Source: Clostridium ganghwense
Lineage (GTDB): Bacteria; Bacillota; Clostridia; Clostridiales; Clostridiaceae
Length of the DNA: 64,000 nt
Reading direction: 5' to 3'
NCBI RefSeq assembly: GCF_026735165.1
Contig: NZ_JAPQES010000006.1
Location: forward strand, 62,001-126,000
In this document: positions 18,038 through 28,170 of the stretch, piece after piece
Position numbering within the stretch: position 1 is the stretch's first letter
How the letters are laid out: every line of letters begins with the position of its first letter
The notes under the pieces: model-generated
The model's database searches: none
What the model saw: only the letters and a program-made list of their open reading frames with translations
What the model was told of the DNA's origin: nothing
Position numbers and translations under genes: made by a program

Positions 18038-19468
18038 TCATGCCTTAGAAATTCTTTCTCCTATCTCATTAAGAGTTTTAAATACAAACTCTAAATCCTC
18101 ATAACTGGTTCTATGATTCGAAAGACAAGCCCTCATTGCAGTTTTTCCATTTATGACTGCTGGAGCAAGAAATGCCTTCCCGCTTAATTCTAATTCATTT
18201 AATATGCTATTTTGAAGTTTATTTAATTCTTCATCACTATAATTTAAATTAGGCACATATCTAAAACATACTGCTGATGTTTGTGTAGGACAAAGAAGCT
18301 GCCACTTATCGGATTCATTTATTATTCTTGTAAATTTTTGTGCCAAATCCATATTTGTATCTATAACTTTTGAAAGTTTATTGAGTCCATAAGCTCTAAA
18401 TGCAAACCAGATTTTAAATGCTCTAGACATACGAGTAAATTGCATTCCATAATTCATATATTCAATTGGCTCATCTGCATTAAACGCCTTATCACTGGTT
18501 CTATATGTATTATAAAGATGCTCTCTATTTTTAATCAAAACACATCCAGCCTCCACTGGTATAAAAAACCACTTGTGAGGATCTGTAGAAATAGAATCTG
18601 CTTTCTCTATTCCTTTCATCAGTGTTTTCCCTCTTTCTGTTAAAATTGCTCCTCCAGCAAACGCTGCATCAATATGCAACCATATCCTCTGTTCATTACA
18701 AAGATCTGCAATCCTATCAATATCATCTACAGCACCTTCATTTGATGTTCCAGCTTGTGCTACAACGCAAAATGGATCATACCCTAATTCCCTATCTTCT
18801 TCTATCTGTTCTTTTAATTTTTCAACATCCATTCTAAAATTAGAGTCTACTGGAATTTTCCTTACAAAATCACTACCAATTCCAAGTACACTTGCTGCAG
18901 TTTCAACTGATTTATGGCTTATATTTGAAACATATACTACTAAAGGCTTCTTTATGTTTTGGAGCCCCTTCTTCATAGCACCTGGAATATGAACTTCTCT
19001 AGCTACAGAAAGTCCTGTTAACGTTCCCATTGTACCTCCACTTACTAAAATTCCTCCACTTTTATCTGTATAACCAAACATATTTGCAAACCAAGATACA
19101 ACAGTTTCTTCTATAACCGTAGCTGCCGGACCTGACTTATAACAAAAAGGAACTTGATTTAAACCCACATTTAAAATTTCACCTATTGTTCCAGCTGGTG
19201 ATGGACTTGTAATAATCCATGATAAAAACTTAGGATTTCCTATCTTACTGCAATAAGGAATAATATTTTCCTTTACATCATCAATAACCTCTTCAACACC
19301 AATTCCTTCAAAGGGTATTTCTTGCGAAACTAAATCATATAAATTTTCACGTTTAATATTGGGAATAACAGGATCACTTGAAATATCCTTTATATACTCC
19401 CCTACAACTTTAATAGCTTTGTCCAAGCAAATATCCATGTTTTCAAGATCTAAAGATTCTACTCTCAT
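18038..19468 (-). CDS. PLP-dependent group II amino-acid decarboxylase (aromatic-type)
   Basis: A 476-residue fold-type I PLP enzyme. Visible motifs are GGTMGTLTGL, NISHKSVETAASVLGIG, the PLP-binding HIDAAFAGGA and the Schiff-base Lys in STDPHKW. It belongs with glutamate/tyrosine/tryptophan decarboxylases. Tryptophan decarboxylases making tryptamine are known in gut Clostridium sporogenes, so that is a reasonable hypothesis, but substrate residues cannot be judged by eye. The frame extends 18 codons further upstream; the ATG at 19468 is chosen because AAGGGGAAG precedes it. It is a single gene. Confidence 0.85.
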   Translation of the reverse strand: MRVESLDLENMDICLDKAIKVVGEYIKDISSDPVIPNIKRENLYDLVSQEIPFEGIGVEEVIDDVKENIIPYCSKIGNPKFLSWIITSPSPAGTIGEILNVGLNQVPFCYKSGPAATVIEETVVSWFANMFGYTDKSGGILVSGGTMGTLTGLSVAREVHIPGAMKKGLQNIKKPLVVYVSNISHKSVETAASVLGIGSDFVRKIPVDSNFRMDVEKLKEQIEEDRELGYDPFCVVAQAGTSNEGAVDDIDRIADLCNEQRIWLHIDAAFAGGAILTERGKTLMKGIEKADSISTDPHKWFFIPVEAGCVLIKNREHLYNTYRTSDKAFNADEPIEYMNYGMQFTRMSRAFKIWFAFRAYGLNKLSKVIDTNMDLAQKFTRIINESDKWQLLCPTQTSAVCFRYVPNLNYSDEELNKLQNSILNELELSGKAFLAPAVINGKTAMRACLSNHRTSYEDLEFVFKTLNEIGERISKA

Positions 19469-19603
19469 ACTTCCCCTTACCTTTCTTATATATTTTTGTA
19501 TAAGCTTAATTATATATTTCACTAAATTTTCTTAATTGCCCATATATTTAGTATATACTGTTCAAATTCTCATCTCAACAGATTTTCATATATAAAAGCT
19601 AAT

Positions 19604-19650
19604 ATAATAACATACAATAAGTTACTATGTATGTTATTATATGGTATAAT
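19604..19650 (+). promoter_or_regulatory. Promoter and operator-like inverted repeat of the EamA gene
   Basis: A perfect 13-bp inverted repeat, ATAATAACATACA (19604-19616) and TGTATGTTATTAT (19628-19640), surrounds a -35-like TTACTA (19622-19627). A consensus TATAAT follows after 17 bp (19645-19650). The overlap suggests repression by an unknown factor. Confidence 0.6.
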
Positions 19651-19722
19651 ATAGTTTGTTGAGTTATATTTATACATTACTATTTACTATCATGAATAAA
19701 TTAATATTAAGGAGATATTTTT

Positions 19723-20604
19723 ATGAAAAATCGTAGTATTTATTTTTTAATGGTATTAGCTGCATTATTTTGGGGTGGAGCATTTATTGCAGCAAAGCTT
19801 TCTGCTCCATTTATACCTGCTTTCACACTTACATTCCTTAGATTTTCTATAGCTACAGTAATACTCTATGTCGTAATTTTAGTTAAAGAAAAACATATAT
19901 ATAAATTAAAGAAAGAGGATATACCCGTATTTTTATTTACAGGTGTTGTAGGGATGGTAGGATACCATATTCTATTTTTCAAGGCCTCTATATATACTAC
20001 AGCTATTAACTCTTCCATTATAGCTGCATCTAATCCTATGATAACAGTTTTATTATGTTTTATTTTTCTTAAGGACAAGCTAAATTCAAAATGTATTTTA
20101 GGAATTATTCTTTCATTTACAGGAGTACTTTTAACCATAACAAATGGTTCTCTATCAACTATTAGCGATATTACCTTCAACAAAGGAGATATTCTAATGC
20201 TTTTAGCAGTATTGTGCTGGGCTTGTTATGGAATTTACAGTAAGAAAGTTATGCCTCGATATTCACCACTTACTTTAACTTTCTACAGCTTTTTATTTTG
20301 TACCCTTTTTCTAATTCCTTTTGTCATATATGAAAATCCTATAAGTTTAATACACAGTGTACCATATTATTCTTACATTGCTGTTGTATATATGAGTATA
20401 TTTGCATCTGTTATAGGATACCTTGTACAACAAATGTCTATAAAACAAATAGGTCCAGCTAAAACTTCAATCTTCATAAATTTAGTTCCAGTATTTTCTA
20501 TTATACTATCATCTATAATACTTCATGAAACTATAACTATAGTAAAAGTTTTTGCTGCCCTCTTAATAATTACTGGTGTGTATATATGTCAAAAATCCAA
20601 ATAA
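19723..20604 (+). CDS. EamA/DMT-family transporter
   Basis: A 293-residue membrane protein with about ten helices arranged as two EamA repeats (opening AALFWGGAFIAAKL, second repeat starting CWACYGIYSKKV). The drug/metabolite transporter superfamily exports amino acids and small metabolites; the substrate is unknown. It lies divergent from the decarboxylase gene, so export of an amine or amino acid is conceivable. SD is AAGGAG. Confidence 0.88.
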   Translation: MKNRSIYFLMVLAALFWGGAFIAAKLSAPFIPAFTLTFLRFSIATVILYVVILVKEKHIYKLKKEDIPVFLFTGVVGMVGYHILFFKASIYTTAINSSIIAASNPMITVLLCFIFLKDKLNSKCILGIILSFTGVLLTITNGSLSTISDITFNKGDILMLLAVLCWACYGIYSKKVMPRYSPLTLTFYSFLFCTLFLIPFVIYENPISLIHSVPYYSYIAVVYMSIFASVIGYLVQQMSIKQIGPAKTSIFINLVPVFSIILSSIILHETITIVKVFAALLIITGVYICQKSK

Positions 20605-20675
20605 CATCAATTTTTATTTCGTCTTTATGATATACTATAAAACAAGAAATTCATTAGAGAAGGGATAGTTACATT

Positions 20676-21095
20676 ATGTATGTAAATAAGTCAAAAATTA
20701 AAGTACGTTATGTTGAAACAGATAAAATGGGAATTGTTCATCACTCCAATTATTATGCTTGGTTTGAAGTAGGTAGAGGAGAATTTATAACAGAGTCGGG
20801 AATGAGTTATAAAGAAATAGAAAAACAAGGCATAATGCTTCCATTAGTAGAAAGCTGTTGTAAATACATAGAAGGTGCAAAATATGAAGATGAACTTATA
20901 ATTGAAACTAGCATAAAAGAAATGAATGGTGCGAAAATAATATTTAACTATAACGTTATTAGAGAATCTGATAACAAACTTTTAGCAAAAGGCTCTACAA
21001 CTCATGCATTTGTTAATAATGATTTTAAAATTGTAAATGTAAAGAAAAAACATCATAATATATGGGAAAAGCTAAGTATACTTTATACAAAATAA
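20676..21095 (+). CDS. Hotdog-fold acyl-CoA thioesterase (YbgC/FadM-like)
   Basis: A 139-residue 4HBT-family protein. The motif VETDKMGIVHHSNYYAWFEVGR contains the catalytic Asp and the helix typical of YbgC/FadM thioesterases. The family hydrolyses acyl-CoA or acyl-ACP in the cytoplasm. It follows the EamA gene by ~70 bp and may share its transcript; a clear terminator follows. Confidence 0.88.
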   Translation: MYVNKSKIKVRYVETDKMGIVHHSNYYAWFEVGRGEFITESGMSYKEIEKQGIMLPLVESCCKYIEGAKYEDELIIETSIKEMNGAKIIFNYNVIRESDNKLLAKGSTTHAFVNNDFKIVNVKKKHHNIWEKLSILYTK

Positions 21096-21098
21096 CAG

Positions 21099-21135
21099 AA
21101 TCCTAAGATCACATTTTGTGGCTTAGGATTTTATT
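21099..21135 (+). terminator. Terminator after the thioesterase gene
   Basis: AATCCTAAG and CTTAGGATT with an inner CACA/TGTG pair, followed by TTTATTATTT. Confidence 0.85.
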
Positions 21136-21180
21136 ATTTATTAATTATGAAATTTCAACTCTCAAATCACCCTTCAATAC

Positions 21181-21981
21181 CTATACTGCAATATCTTTTC
21201 TGTTATATATTATATATGCAGCAGCAATAAATGCAATATTTAAAATCAACATAATAAGCAAATAAGTGCTGTTCATTTTCTCACCAATAATTATACTAGT
21301 TGCATTTACATACTCAAAAGGGGTAAAATACTTTAGTATTTCAAGCTCATCTGAAATATACGCAGCTATACTTAAAAAATAAGTTATAAGAACCACTCCA
21401 ATAGATATTGATGTTACACTTCTACTTTTTCTCATAATAGCTGACATAAAAAAACCTATAGAAGCAAATGTTAGGTGTAATAATAATGGAGCTATACTCA
21501 AAAGTCCAAATATTCTCATACTAAAAGACTCTATTTTAAATATTTCAAAACTTATAAATAACATTGCAGTTGTTAATACATTTAAAATAATTATATTTGT
21601 TATACAACTAAGAAGCTTATTTGTAACTACTTCTGTTCTAGTTATTGGTTTACATAGTAAAAATTCTATAGTTTTTTCACCTTCTTCTTTTGACAACATA
21701 CTAGCAGCCAGCATTATGGAATAAATGCTTCCAAATAAAGTTACAAATACATATCCTTTTGTTGCGTAGTAACCAAATATATTTGACATACTAAGCTTAT
21801 CTAAACCAAAAGCACTTAGTAAAGCTTTAGGCATACTTTTAAAGAGTTCTTCAATGCTTTTACTTTCTTTAGCTATAGATGGATAAACAGCCATCATGAG
21901 AAATATAGTAGATGCTAAAATAATTGTCCATATTATAAGACTCTTTTTATTTCTATCCATTTCTCTTAAATACAAATTCAT
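21181..21981 (-). CDS. ABC-2 type transporter permease
   Basis: A 266-residue membrane protein with six predicted helices. It opens MNLYLREMDRNKKSLIIW and contains SKEEGEKTIEFLLCKPITRTEV, a motif typical of ABC-2 export permeases. It immediately follows the ATPase gene with no gap, so the pair forms an exporter of unknown substrate. Confidence 0.88.
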   Translation of the reverse strand: MNLYLREMDRNKKSLIIWTIILASTIFLMMAVYPSIAKESKSIEELFKSMPKALLSAFGLDKLSMSNIFGYYATKGYVFVTLFGSIYSIMLAASMLSKEEGEKTIEFLLCKPITRTEVVTNKLLSCITNIIILNVLTTAMLFISFEIFKIESFSMRIFGLLSIAPLLLHLTFASIGFFMSAIMRKSRSVTSISIGVVLITYFLSIAAYISDELEILKYFTPFEYVNATSIIIGEKMNSTYLLIMLILNIAFIAAAYIIYNRKDIAV

Positions 21982-22866
21982 CTATTCCTCCCCCTTTTCA
22001 TAATAATGCATAAACACATCTTCAAGGGCAGGTTCCTCTATCCATAAATTTTGTATCTGTATTTTTGATAATTTTAATAAGAGTTCATTAATATTACCAT
22101 TGAATAAGAACTTAATTTCTCTATGTCTTCTTTCCTTTTTAATTATTCCTGATAAATCTAAGTCTAACTCTTTATCCTTTGATAATTCTATTCTTATATT
22201 TTTAAATTTGTTATTTCTTAAATTATCTATAGTTTCTACCTTTAAAATCTTCCCTTCTCTAATTATTGCTACTTTATGACAAAGCTTTTGTACTTCACTC
22301 AATATATGTGATGAGAAAAATATAGTCGTTCCTTTTTTATTTTCTTCACGAAGTAAATCAAAAAATATATTTTGCATTAAAGGGTCAAGTCCACTTGTAG
22401 GTTCATCAAGTATAAGAAGTTTAGGTTCATGTAAAAGTGCTTGAACTATAGCAGCCTTTTTCTTATTACCAAGAGATAAGTCATCTATTTTTTTATTTAA
22501 ATCCAGCTCTAATCTTTGAGATAGCTTTTGTATATTATCTTTATAATTACCTTTATAAAACCTAGCAGAATAATTTAATAATTCTCCAACTTTCATATCA
22601 TCATAATAGTTAACTTCAGATGGTAAATATCCTATATGCTTTCTTATTTCCTTTGAATCTTTAACACAATCCAAATCAAATATTTTAGCACTGCCGCTGG
22701 TTGGATGTATGAAATTTAGTATAGTCCTTATTGCAGTAGATTTTCCAGCACCATTGGGACCTATAAAACCAAAAATTTCTCCTTCGCCGATTTCTAAATT
22801 TACATCTATTATACCTCTGGCCTTACCATAATATTTGGTTAAACTGTTGGTTTCTATGATATTCAT
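21982..22866 (-). CDS. ABC transporter ATP-binding protein
   Basis: A 294-residue ATPase with Walker A GPNGAGKST, a degenerate signature LSLGNKKK (instead of LSGGQ), Walker B LLILDEPTSGLDP and the H-loop SSHILSEV. A C-terminal ~80-residue domain is as in CcmA/YxlF-type exporters. The first ATG at 22872 touches the GGAGGAG SD, so the second ATG at 22866 with 6-nt spacing is preferred. It pairs with the downstream permease. Confidence 0.9.
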   Translation of the reverse strand: MNIIETNSLTKYYGKARGIIDVNLEIGEGEIFGFIGPNGAGKSTAIRTILNFIHPTSGSAKIFDLDCVKDSKEIRKHIGYLPSEVNYYDDMKVGELLNYSARFYKGNYKDNIQKLSQRLELDLNKKIDDLSLGNKKKAAIVQALLHEPKLLILDEPTSGLDPLMQNIFFDLLREENKKGTTIFFSSHILSEVQKLCHKVAIIREGKILKVETIDNLRNNKFKNIRIELSKDKELDLDLSGIIKKERRHREIKFLFNGNINELLLKLSKIQIQNLWIEEPALEDVFMHYYEKGEE

Positions 22867-22922
22867 ATACATCTCCTCCTTTTTTTTATATTGTTCTCAA
22901 TTTAACTCTAAAGTTTTCATAA

Positions 22923-22962
22923 AAAAATAAATACAGCATAACAATCAATGCTGTATTTATTT
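22923..22962 (-). terminator. Terminator of the leu operon
   Basis: AAATAAATACAGCAT and ATGCTGTATTTATTT form a 15-bp stem, with a U-rich tail on the minus strand just after leuB. Confidence 0.88.
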
Positions 22963-22972
22963 CCATAATTTT

Positions 22973-24037
22973 TTAAATTTTTTCTGAAATAAGCTCTCCC
23001 ATTTTTTCTGTACCTACTTCAATCATTCCATCTCCCATAATATCCACTGTACGATATCCTTTATCTAACACTTTGGAAATAGCATTTTCAATATCCTTTG
23101 CTGCCTCTTCCATATCAAAGCTATATCTAAGCATCATAGCAACACTCATAATAGCAGCAATAGGATTTGCTTTATCTTGACCAGCTATATCTGGTGCTGA
23201 ACCATGAATAGGCTCATATAAACCTATTTTATTTTCTCCAACACTAGCAGAAGCAAGCATACCTAAAGAACCAGTAAGCATTGATGCCTCATCACTTAAA
23301 ATATCTCCAAACATATTTCCAGTAAGTATAACATCAAACTGATTTGGATTTCTTATAAGCTGCATTGCTGCATTATCTACATACATATAATCTAAATCAA
23401 TATGTGGGTATTCCTTGGCAATTTCTGAAACTACCTCTCTCCACAATCTTGAATTTTCAAGTACATTTGACTTATCAACAAGTGTAATCTTTTTATTTCT
23501 TTTTTGAGCAATTTCAAATGCTACTTTAGCTATTCTAGATATTTCAGGAGTAGAATAACCCATGATATCCCAAGCTTTTTTCCCACACTCAATATCTTCT
23601 CTATTTTTTTCTCCAAAATAAATTCCACCTGTAAGTTCTCTTACTATCATTAAATCTAAGTTATTACCCAAGATTTCTTCTTTCAGTGGTGACGCTGATT
23701 TAAGTTGTGGAAACATTATAGCCGGTCTTAGGTTAGCAAAAACACCTAATTGCCTTCTTATTTGTAAAAGCCCAGCTTCTGGTCTTAAATTTCTAGAAAT
23801 CTTATCCCATTTTGGTCCACCTACTGCTCCTAAAAGTACAGCATCACTATTCTTACAAATTTCTATAGTTTCATCTGGAAGAGGTACACCTGTTTCATCA
23901 ATAGCAGCACCGCCCATAAGTACTTCTTGATATTGAAAATTACATTTATACTTTTTTGAAATAACTCCAATTACCTTCACTGCTTGATTCACTACCTCTG
24001 GTCCTATTCCATCTCCTTTTATAACTGCTAACTTCAT
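22973..24037 (-). CDS. leuB: 3-isopropylmalate dehydrogenase
   Basis: A 354-residue NAD-dependent decarboxylating dehydrogenase that oxidises 3-isopropylmalate to 2-oxoisocaproate. Motifs include [39 protein letters not shown] and [22 protein letters not shown], then the NAD-binding [18 protein letters not shown]. The length fits the family. It overlaps leuD by 4 bp, is the last gene of leuACDB, and is followed by a terminator. Confidence 0.96.
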   Translation of the reverse strand: MKLAVIKGDGIGPEVVNQAVKVIGVISKKYKCNFQYQEVLMGGAAIDETGVPLPDETIEICKNSDAVLLGAVGGPKWDKISRNLRPEAGLLQIRRQLGVFANLRPAIMFPQLKSASPLKEEILGNNLDLMIVRELTGGIYFGEKNREDIECGKKAWDIMGYSTPEISRIAKVAFEIAQKRNKKITLVDKSNVLENSRLWREVVSEIAKEYPHIDLDYMYVDNAAMQLIRNPNQFDVILTGNMFGDILSDEASMLTGSLGMLASASVGENKIGLYEPIHGSAPDIAGQDKANPIAAIMSVAMMLRYSFDMEEAAKDIENAISKVLDKGYRTVDIMGDGMIEVGTEKMGELISEKI

Positions 24038-24528
24038 TTTGCATCCACCCTTTTCCTAACATAATTAACAAGTCCATCACTCTTTATAATTTTCTGCATA
24101 AATTCAGGGAATGGTTCTGATTTATATATCTTATTGGTAGTCTTATTTATAATAGTTCCATTATTAATATCTACTTCAATTTCATCTCCTTCTTTTATCT
24201 CTTTTGCAGCTTCTTCACACTCAATTATTGGAAGGCCTATATTTATAGAATTTCTATAAAATATTCTTGCAAAAGTTTTTGCAATTACACAACTGATTCC
24301 AGATGCTTTTATAGCAATAGGAGCATGTTCTCTTGAAGAACCACAGCCAAAATTCTTTCCCGCTACCATAACATCTCCTTGTGAAACTTTATTTGCAAAT
24401 TCTTTATCTATATCCTCCATACAGTAAGCAGCAAGCTCTTTTGGATCACTTGTATTTAAATATCTAGCCGGAATAATTACATCTGTATCTACATTATCTC
24501 CATATTTTATTACTTTTCCTTTTATCAT
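24034..24528 (-). CDS. leuD: 3-isopropylmalate dehydratase small subunit
   Basis: A 164-residue swivel-domain subunit of isopropylmalate isomerase. It has [15 protein letters not shown], the conserved [14 protein letters not shown] and NSINIGLPI. The short size is typical of the clostridial and thermophile type. It works with LeuC to convert 2- to 3-isopropylmalate. It overlaps both leuC and leuB by 4 bp, showing translational coupling. Confidence 0.95.
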   Translation of the reverse strand: MIKGKVIKYGDNVDTDVIIPARYLNTSDPKELAAYCMEDIDKEFANKVSQGDVMVAGKNFGCGSSREHAPIAIKASGISCVIAKTFARIFYRNSINIGLPIIECEEAAKEIKEGDEIEVDINNGTIINKTTNKIYKSEPFPEFMQKIIKSDGLVNYVRKRVDAK

Positions 24529-25790
24529 TTTACTACCTCCTCTGGTGATGCAATTTTTCCTTTAATAGCAGATGCAGCCGCCACTGCAGGACTTGCTAAG
24601 TAAACTTCACTTTCTACATGTCCCATTCTTCCTACAAAATTTCTATTGGTAGTAGCAACAGCTCTTTCTCCTTTTGCTAGGATACCCATATGTCCTCCTA
24701 AACAAGGTCCACAGGTAGGTGTGCTTACCACTGCGCCTGCATTTATAAATATTTCTAATAGTCCTTCCTTCATAGCCTGAAGATAAATTTTTTGAGTTGC
24801 AGGAATTATAATCGCTCTAACAGAAGAATGTACAGTTTTGCCTTCAAAGACTTTAGCAGCTGCTCTTAAATCTTCAATTCTCCCATTAGTACATGAGCCT
24901 ATTACAACCTGATGAATAGGTATATCATCAACTTCATCAATAGTTCTAGTGTTTTCTGGCAAATGTGGAAAAGCAACTGTTGGTCTTATAGTTGATAAAT
25001 CTATTTCTATAACCTGAGAGTATTCTGCATCCTCATCTGCTTTATATATTTTATATTTTTTAGTTGAATGCTCTTTCATGTATTCTATTGTTTTTTCATC
25101 AACCTGAAAAATTCCATTTTTAGCACCAGCTTCAATAGCCATATTGGCTATTGTAAAGCGGTCATCTATACCTAAGCTTTTTAAACCTTCCCCACTAAAT
25201 TCCATAGACTTATATCTTGCTCCATCTACTCCAATCATTCCAATGATATGAAGAATTACATCTTTACCACTTACCCAAGGCTGAAGTTTTCCTTTAAGTT
25301 GAAATTTAATTGCTTCCGGAACCTTGAACCAACATTGTCCTGTTGCCATTCCTGCTCCCATATCTGTACTTCCAATTCCTGTTGAAAAAGCTCCTAAAGC
25401 TCCATAAGTACACGTATGAGAATCTGCTCCAATTACTACATCACCAGCAACCACAAGTCCTTGTTCAGGAATCAAGGCATGTTCAATACCCATTCTTCCT
25501 ACTTCAAAATAATTTTTGATATTTTTTTCTTGTGCAAACTCTCTACAGCACTTACACTGTTCTGCAGATTTAATATCTTTATTTGGCGTAAAATGATCTG
25601 GTACAATTGCTACTTTATTTTCATCAAATACTTTTTCTACCCCCATTTTTTTAAATTCTCTAATAGCTACTGGAGTAGTTATGTCATTTCCTAAAACCAA
25701 ATCTAAATTTGCACTAATTAGCTGCCCCCGTTTTATATAATCCAATCCAGCATGCTCTGCCAAAATTTTTTGAGTCATAGTCATACCCAT
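24525..25790 (-). CDS. leuC: 3-isopropylmalate dehydratase large subunit
   Basis: A 421-residue aconitase-family subunit. The cluster-binding cysteines are seen in VIGSCTNGR and [13 protein letters not shown], and [15 protein letters not shown] carries the substrate motif. Its length matches the short LeuC/HacA-like type. It carries the [4Fe-4S] cluster and functions with LeuD. It starts ~20 bp after leuA. Confidence 0.96.
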   Translation of the reverse strand: MGMTMTQKILAEHAGLDYIKRGQLISANLDLVLGNDITTPVAIREFKKMGVEKVFDENKVAIVPDHFTPNKDIKSAEQCKCCREFAQEKNIKNYFEVGRMGIEHALIPEQGLVVAGDVVIGADSHTCTYGALGAFSTGIGSTDMGAGMATGQCWFKVPEAIKFQLKGKLQPWVSGKDVILHIIGMIGVDGARYKSMEFSGEGLKSLGIDDRFTIANMAIEAGAKNGIFQVDEKTIEYMKEHSTKKYKIYKADEDAEYSQVIEIDLSTIRPTVAFPHLPENTRTIDEVDDIPIHQVVIGSCTNGRIEDLRAAAKVFEGKTVHSSVRAIIIPATQKIYLQAMKEGLLEIFINAGAVVSTPTCGPCLGGHMGILAKGERAVATTNRNFVGRMGHVESEVYLASPAVAAASAIKGKIASPEEVVK

Positions 25791-25810
25791 TTTTATAGCC
25801 CCCTTATATT

Positions 25811-27322
25811 TTAATTTATTTCACTTGCCATCTTATTTATTGCATTCATATATGCTTTTACACTTGCTTCAATTACATCCATACTAATACCCCTGCCTAC
25901 AAACTTATTTCCATCTCTATCTATTTTCACAGTAACTTCTCCTAAAGCATCCTTTCCACTTGTAATAGCTTTAAGTGCATAATCTTCTAGCTTTACGTTA
26001 ACTCCTATAGTTCTTTCAATAGCATTGAATACTGCATTTATAGGACCGTCACCACAAGCAGCCTCTTGTATAACTTCATCCTTGTTTTTAACTTTAACTG
26101 TTGCTGTAGAAACCATATTATTTCCTGTTATCACCTGGAAGCTTTTAAGATTATATTTTTCTACAATCGGAACTACATCTTGATTCACCAAAGCCTCTAT
26201 ATCCTTATCTGAAATTTCTTTCTTTTTATCTGCCAAATCTTTGAATATTTTGAAAGCTTCATTTATTCTATCATTATCTAAATTGTAACCAAGCTCCTTT
26301 AATCTTTCCTGAAAAGCATGTCTTCCTGAGTGTTTTCCAAGTACCATATTATTTTCTTTCAATCCAATAGATTCTGGTGTCATAATTTCATAAGTTTCCT
26401 TTTTCATCAATACCCCATGTTGATGAATTCCTGATTCGTGTGCAAAAGCATTTACCCCTACAATTGCTTTATTAGCTTGAATACTTACCCCAGTTAAATG
26501 ACTTACCATGCTGCTAACTCTATGAATTTTTTCACTAACTACATTTGTATAACAATCAAAGTAATCCTTACGAGTCTTTAAAGCCATAACAATTTCTTCA
26601 AGAGATGCATTTCCTGCCCTCTCTCCTAATCCATTCACAGCACATTCAATTTGTTCTGCCCCATTTTCAATAGCTGCAAGTGAGTTAGCAACTGCAAGTC
26701 CTAAATCGTTATGACAATGAACACTTATAATTGCTTTATCAATATTAGGTACATTTTCTTTTATTCCTCTTATAAACTCTCCAAATTCTACCGGCGTAGT
26801 ATATCCTACAGTATCTGGTATATTAACTACTGTAGCACCGGCGTCGATGACGGCTTCTAAAACTTTATAAAGAAATTCTGGACAAGTTCTTGAACCATCT
26901 TCCGGTGAAAATTCTATATCATCACATAAGGTTTTAGCATATGAAACCATCTCTACTGCTCTTTTTAACACTTCCTCAGGTTCCATATTCAGCTTATATT
27001 TCATATGAATATCTGATGTTGCTATAAAAGTATGAATTCTAGGTCTTTCTGCATATTTAAGTGCTTCCCATGCACGGTCAATATCTTTTTTATTAGCTCT
27101 AGCTAATGCATTAATAATAGGTTTTTTTATTTCTTTTGCAATAGCTTTTACTGCTTCGAAGTCCCCATTAGATGCTATTGGAAACCCTGCTTCAATAACA
27201 TCTACTTCTAACATTTCAAGCTGTTTTGCAATTTCTAATTTCTCTTGTACATTTAAACTAACCCCTGGTGTTTGTTCTCCATCTCTCAATGTAGTATCAA
27301 AGATTTGAATTTTCTTTGACAT
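25811..27322 (-). CDS. leuA: 2-isopropylmalate synthase
   Basis: A 503-residue enzyme that condenses 2-oxoisovalerate and acetyl-CoA. It has the HMGL-like catalytic TIM barrel ([15 protein letters not shown], metal-binding [34 protein letters not shown]) and a C-terminal LeuA regulatory domain, so leucine feedback is likely. It is the first gene after the leucine T-box. Confidence 0.96.
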   Translation of the reverse strand: MSKKIQIFDTTLRDGEQTPGVSLNVQEKLEIAKQLEMLEVDVIEAGFPIASNGDFEAVKAIAKEIKKPIINALARANKKDIDRAWEALKYAERPRIHTFIATSDIHMKYKLNMEPEEVLKRAVEMVSYAKTLCDDIEFSPEDGSRTCPEFLYKVLEAVIDAGATVVNIPDTVGYTTPVEFGEFIRGIKENVPNIDKAIISVHCHNDLGLAVANSLAAIENGAEQIECAVNGLGERAGNASLEEIVMALKTRKDYFDCYTNVVSEKIHRVSSMVSHLTGVSIQANKAIVGVNAFAHESGIHQHGVLMKKETYEIMTPESIGLKENNMVLGKHSGRHAFQERLKELGYNLDNDRINEAFKIFKDLADKKKEISDKDIEALVNQDVVPIVEKYNLKSFQVITGNNMVSTATVKVKNKDEVIQEAACGDGPINAVFNAIERTIGVNVKLEDYALKAITSGKDALGEVTVKIDRDGNKFVGRGISMDVIEASVKAYMNAINKMASEIN

Positions 27323-27354
27323 TTATAGCCCCCCTTTTAAGATTTAAATATAAA

Positions 27355-27575
27355 AAGGCAGACTTTATACTCTCACTGGAGCATAAAGTCTGCACGCGGT
27401 ACCACCCAAATTTTTTTCTCGTTTAGATAACGGCATTCACCGGCTCAGCCTACTACTATTTCAGCTTGCTGCTCAAGGACTAGTTCAGTAATCGATTATC
27501 TGTAGGTTCTCACCATTACCCACTCTCTGTAAAACATCTCTATTACCTACTACTTCCCATCATTGCTTTAAAATT
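27355..27575 (-). promoter_or_regulatory. T-box riboswitch (leucine) of the leu operon
   Basis: The T-box core GGGTGGTACCGCG lies at 27395-27407 (minus strand), followed by a terminator stem GCAGACTTTATGCTCC / GAGTATAAAGTCTGC (27358-27393) and U-tract. Upstream is a Stem I region with AGTAGTA, AGAGAG and GGTGAGA motifs. A candidate specifier GAA-CTA (CTA at 27481-27483) reads Leu. Uncharged tRNA-Leu should allow read-through into leuA. The T-box call is firm; the specifier is by eye. Confidence 0.95.
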
Positions 27576-27634
27576 TATACTTTTATATTGTATTTCAAAC
27601 TTTTTATTTTTATTCCAAATAATATTTAATAAGA

Positions 27635-27663
27635 AATATACTATAATTTTCAAAGCATGTCAA
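27635..27663 (-). promoter_or_regulatory. Sigma-A promoter of the leu operon
   Basis: On the minus strand, TTGACA (27658-27663), a 17-bp spacer and TATATT (27635-27640) form a near-consensus promoter ~60 bp upstream of the T-box Stem I. Confidence 0.8.
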
Positions 27664-27705
27664 TATAAATTTTTAGAATTATTTAAATTTTCTTTTTTCA
27701 AAATA

Positions 27706-27736
27706 AAATAAGGCATATCACTGATATGCCTTATTA
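27706..27736 (-). terminator. Terminator after the XRE regulator gene
   Basis: AATAAGGCATATCA and TGATATGCCTTATT form a perfect palindrome downstream of the regulator's stop, with TTTATTTT after it on the minus strand. Confidence 0.85.
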
Positions 27737-27751
27737 TAATCTATACTAACA

Positions 27752-27973
27752 TTATTGACTTACTACTAGGTCATCTATTTTGCACCTTAAAACACTCGCC
27801 AGCACTACTACTTTTTGTAAACTCGGGTTCGTTTTATCTCCTCTCTCCAACTCTTCTAAATATGATTTTGAAATAGATGTTTCATATTTAGAATTCTTAG
27901 TAAGATTTTCAATATCTCGAGCGGTATACCCCAAACTCACCCTGAATTCTCTAATCTTCTTACCATTTAACAT
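27752..27973 (-). CDS. XRE-family HTH regulator
   Basis: A 73-residue Cro/C1-type helix-turn-helix protein (GKKIREFRVSLGYTARDIE, SKSYLEELERGDKTNPSL). The frame extends 26 codons upstream, but the ATG at 27973, preceded by AAAGGGGGT at 8 nt, gives the normal domain length. No dimerisation domain is visible. It sits alone between the leu operon and aldehyde dehydrogenase gene; targets are unknown. Confidence 0.82.
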   Translation of the reverse strand: MLNGKKIREFRVSLGYTARDIENLTKNSKYETSISKSYLEELERGDKTNPSLQKVVVLASVLRCKIDDLVVSQ

Positions 27974-28170
27974 GCTAGAGACCCCCTTTAAAAATTTACT
28001 CCATTCCGGTAGAGCTATACTCCATATAAAGCTTATTGTGGTTGGTAGCAAATAGATACAGTATTACACTATATAAAAGTCTTTTCACTTTTATTATAAT
28101 ACTTTTTTAAGATAAAAAGTAGTTGTTTAAATATATTTTACACTTACTTAATATTTTTGAGCATACTAAG

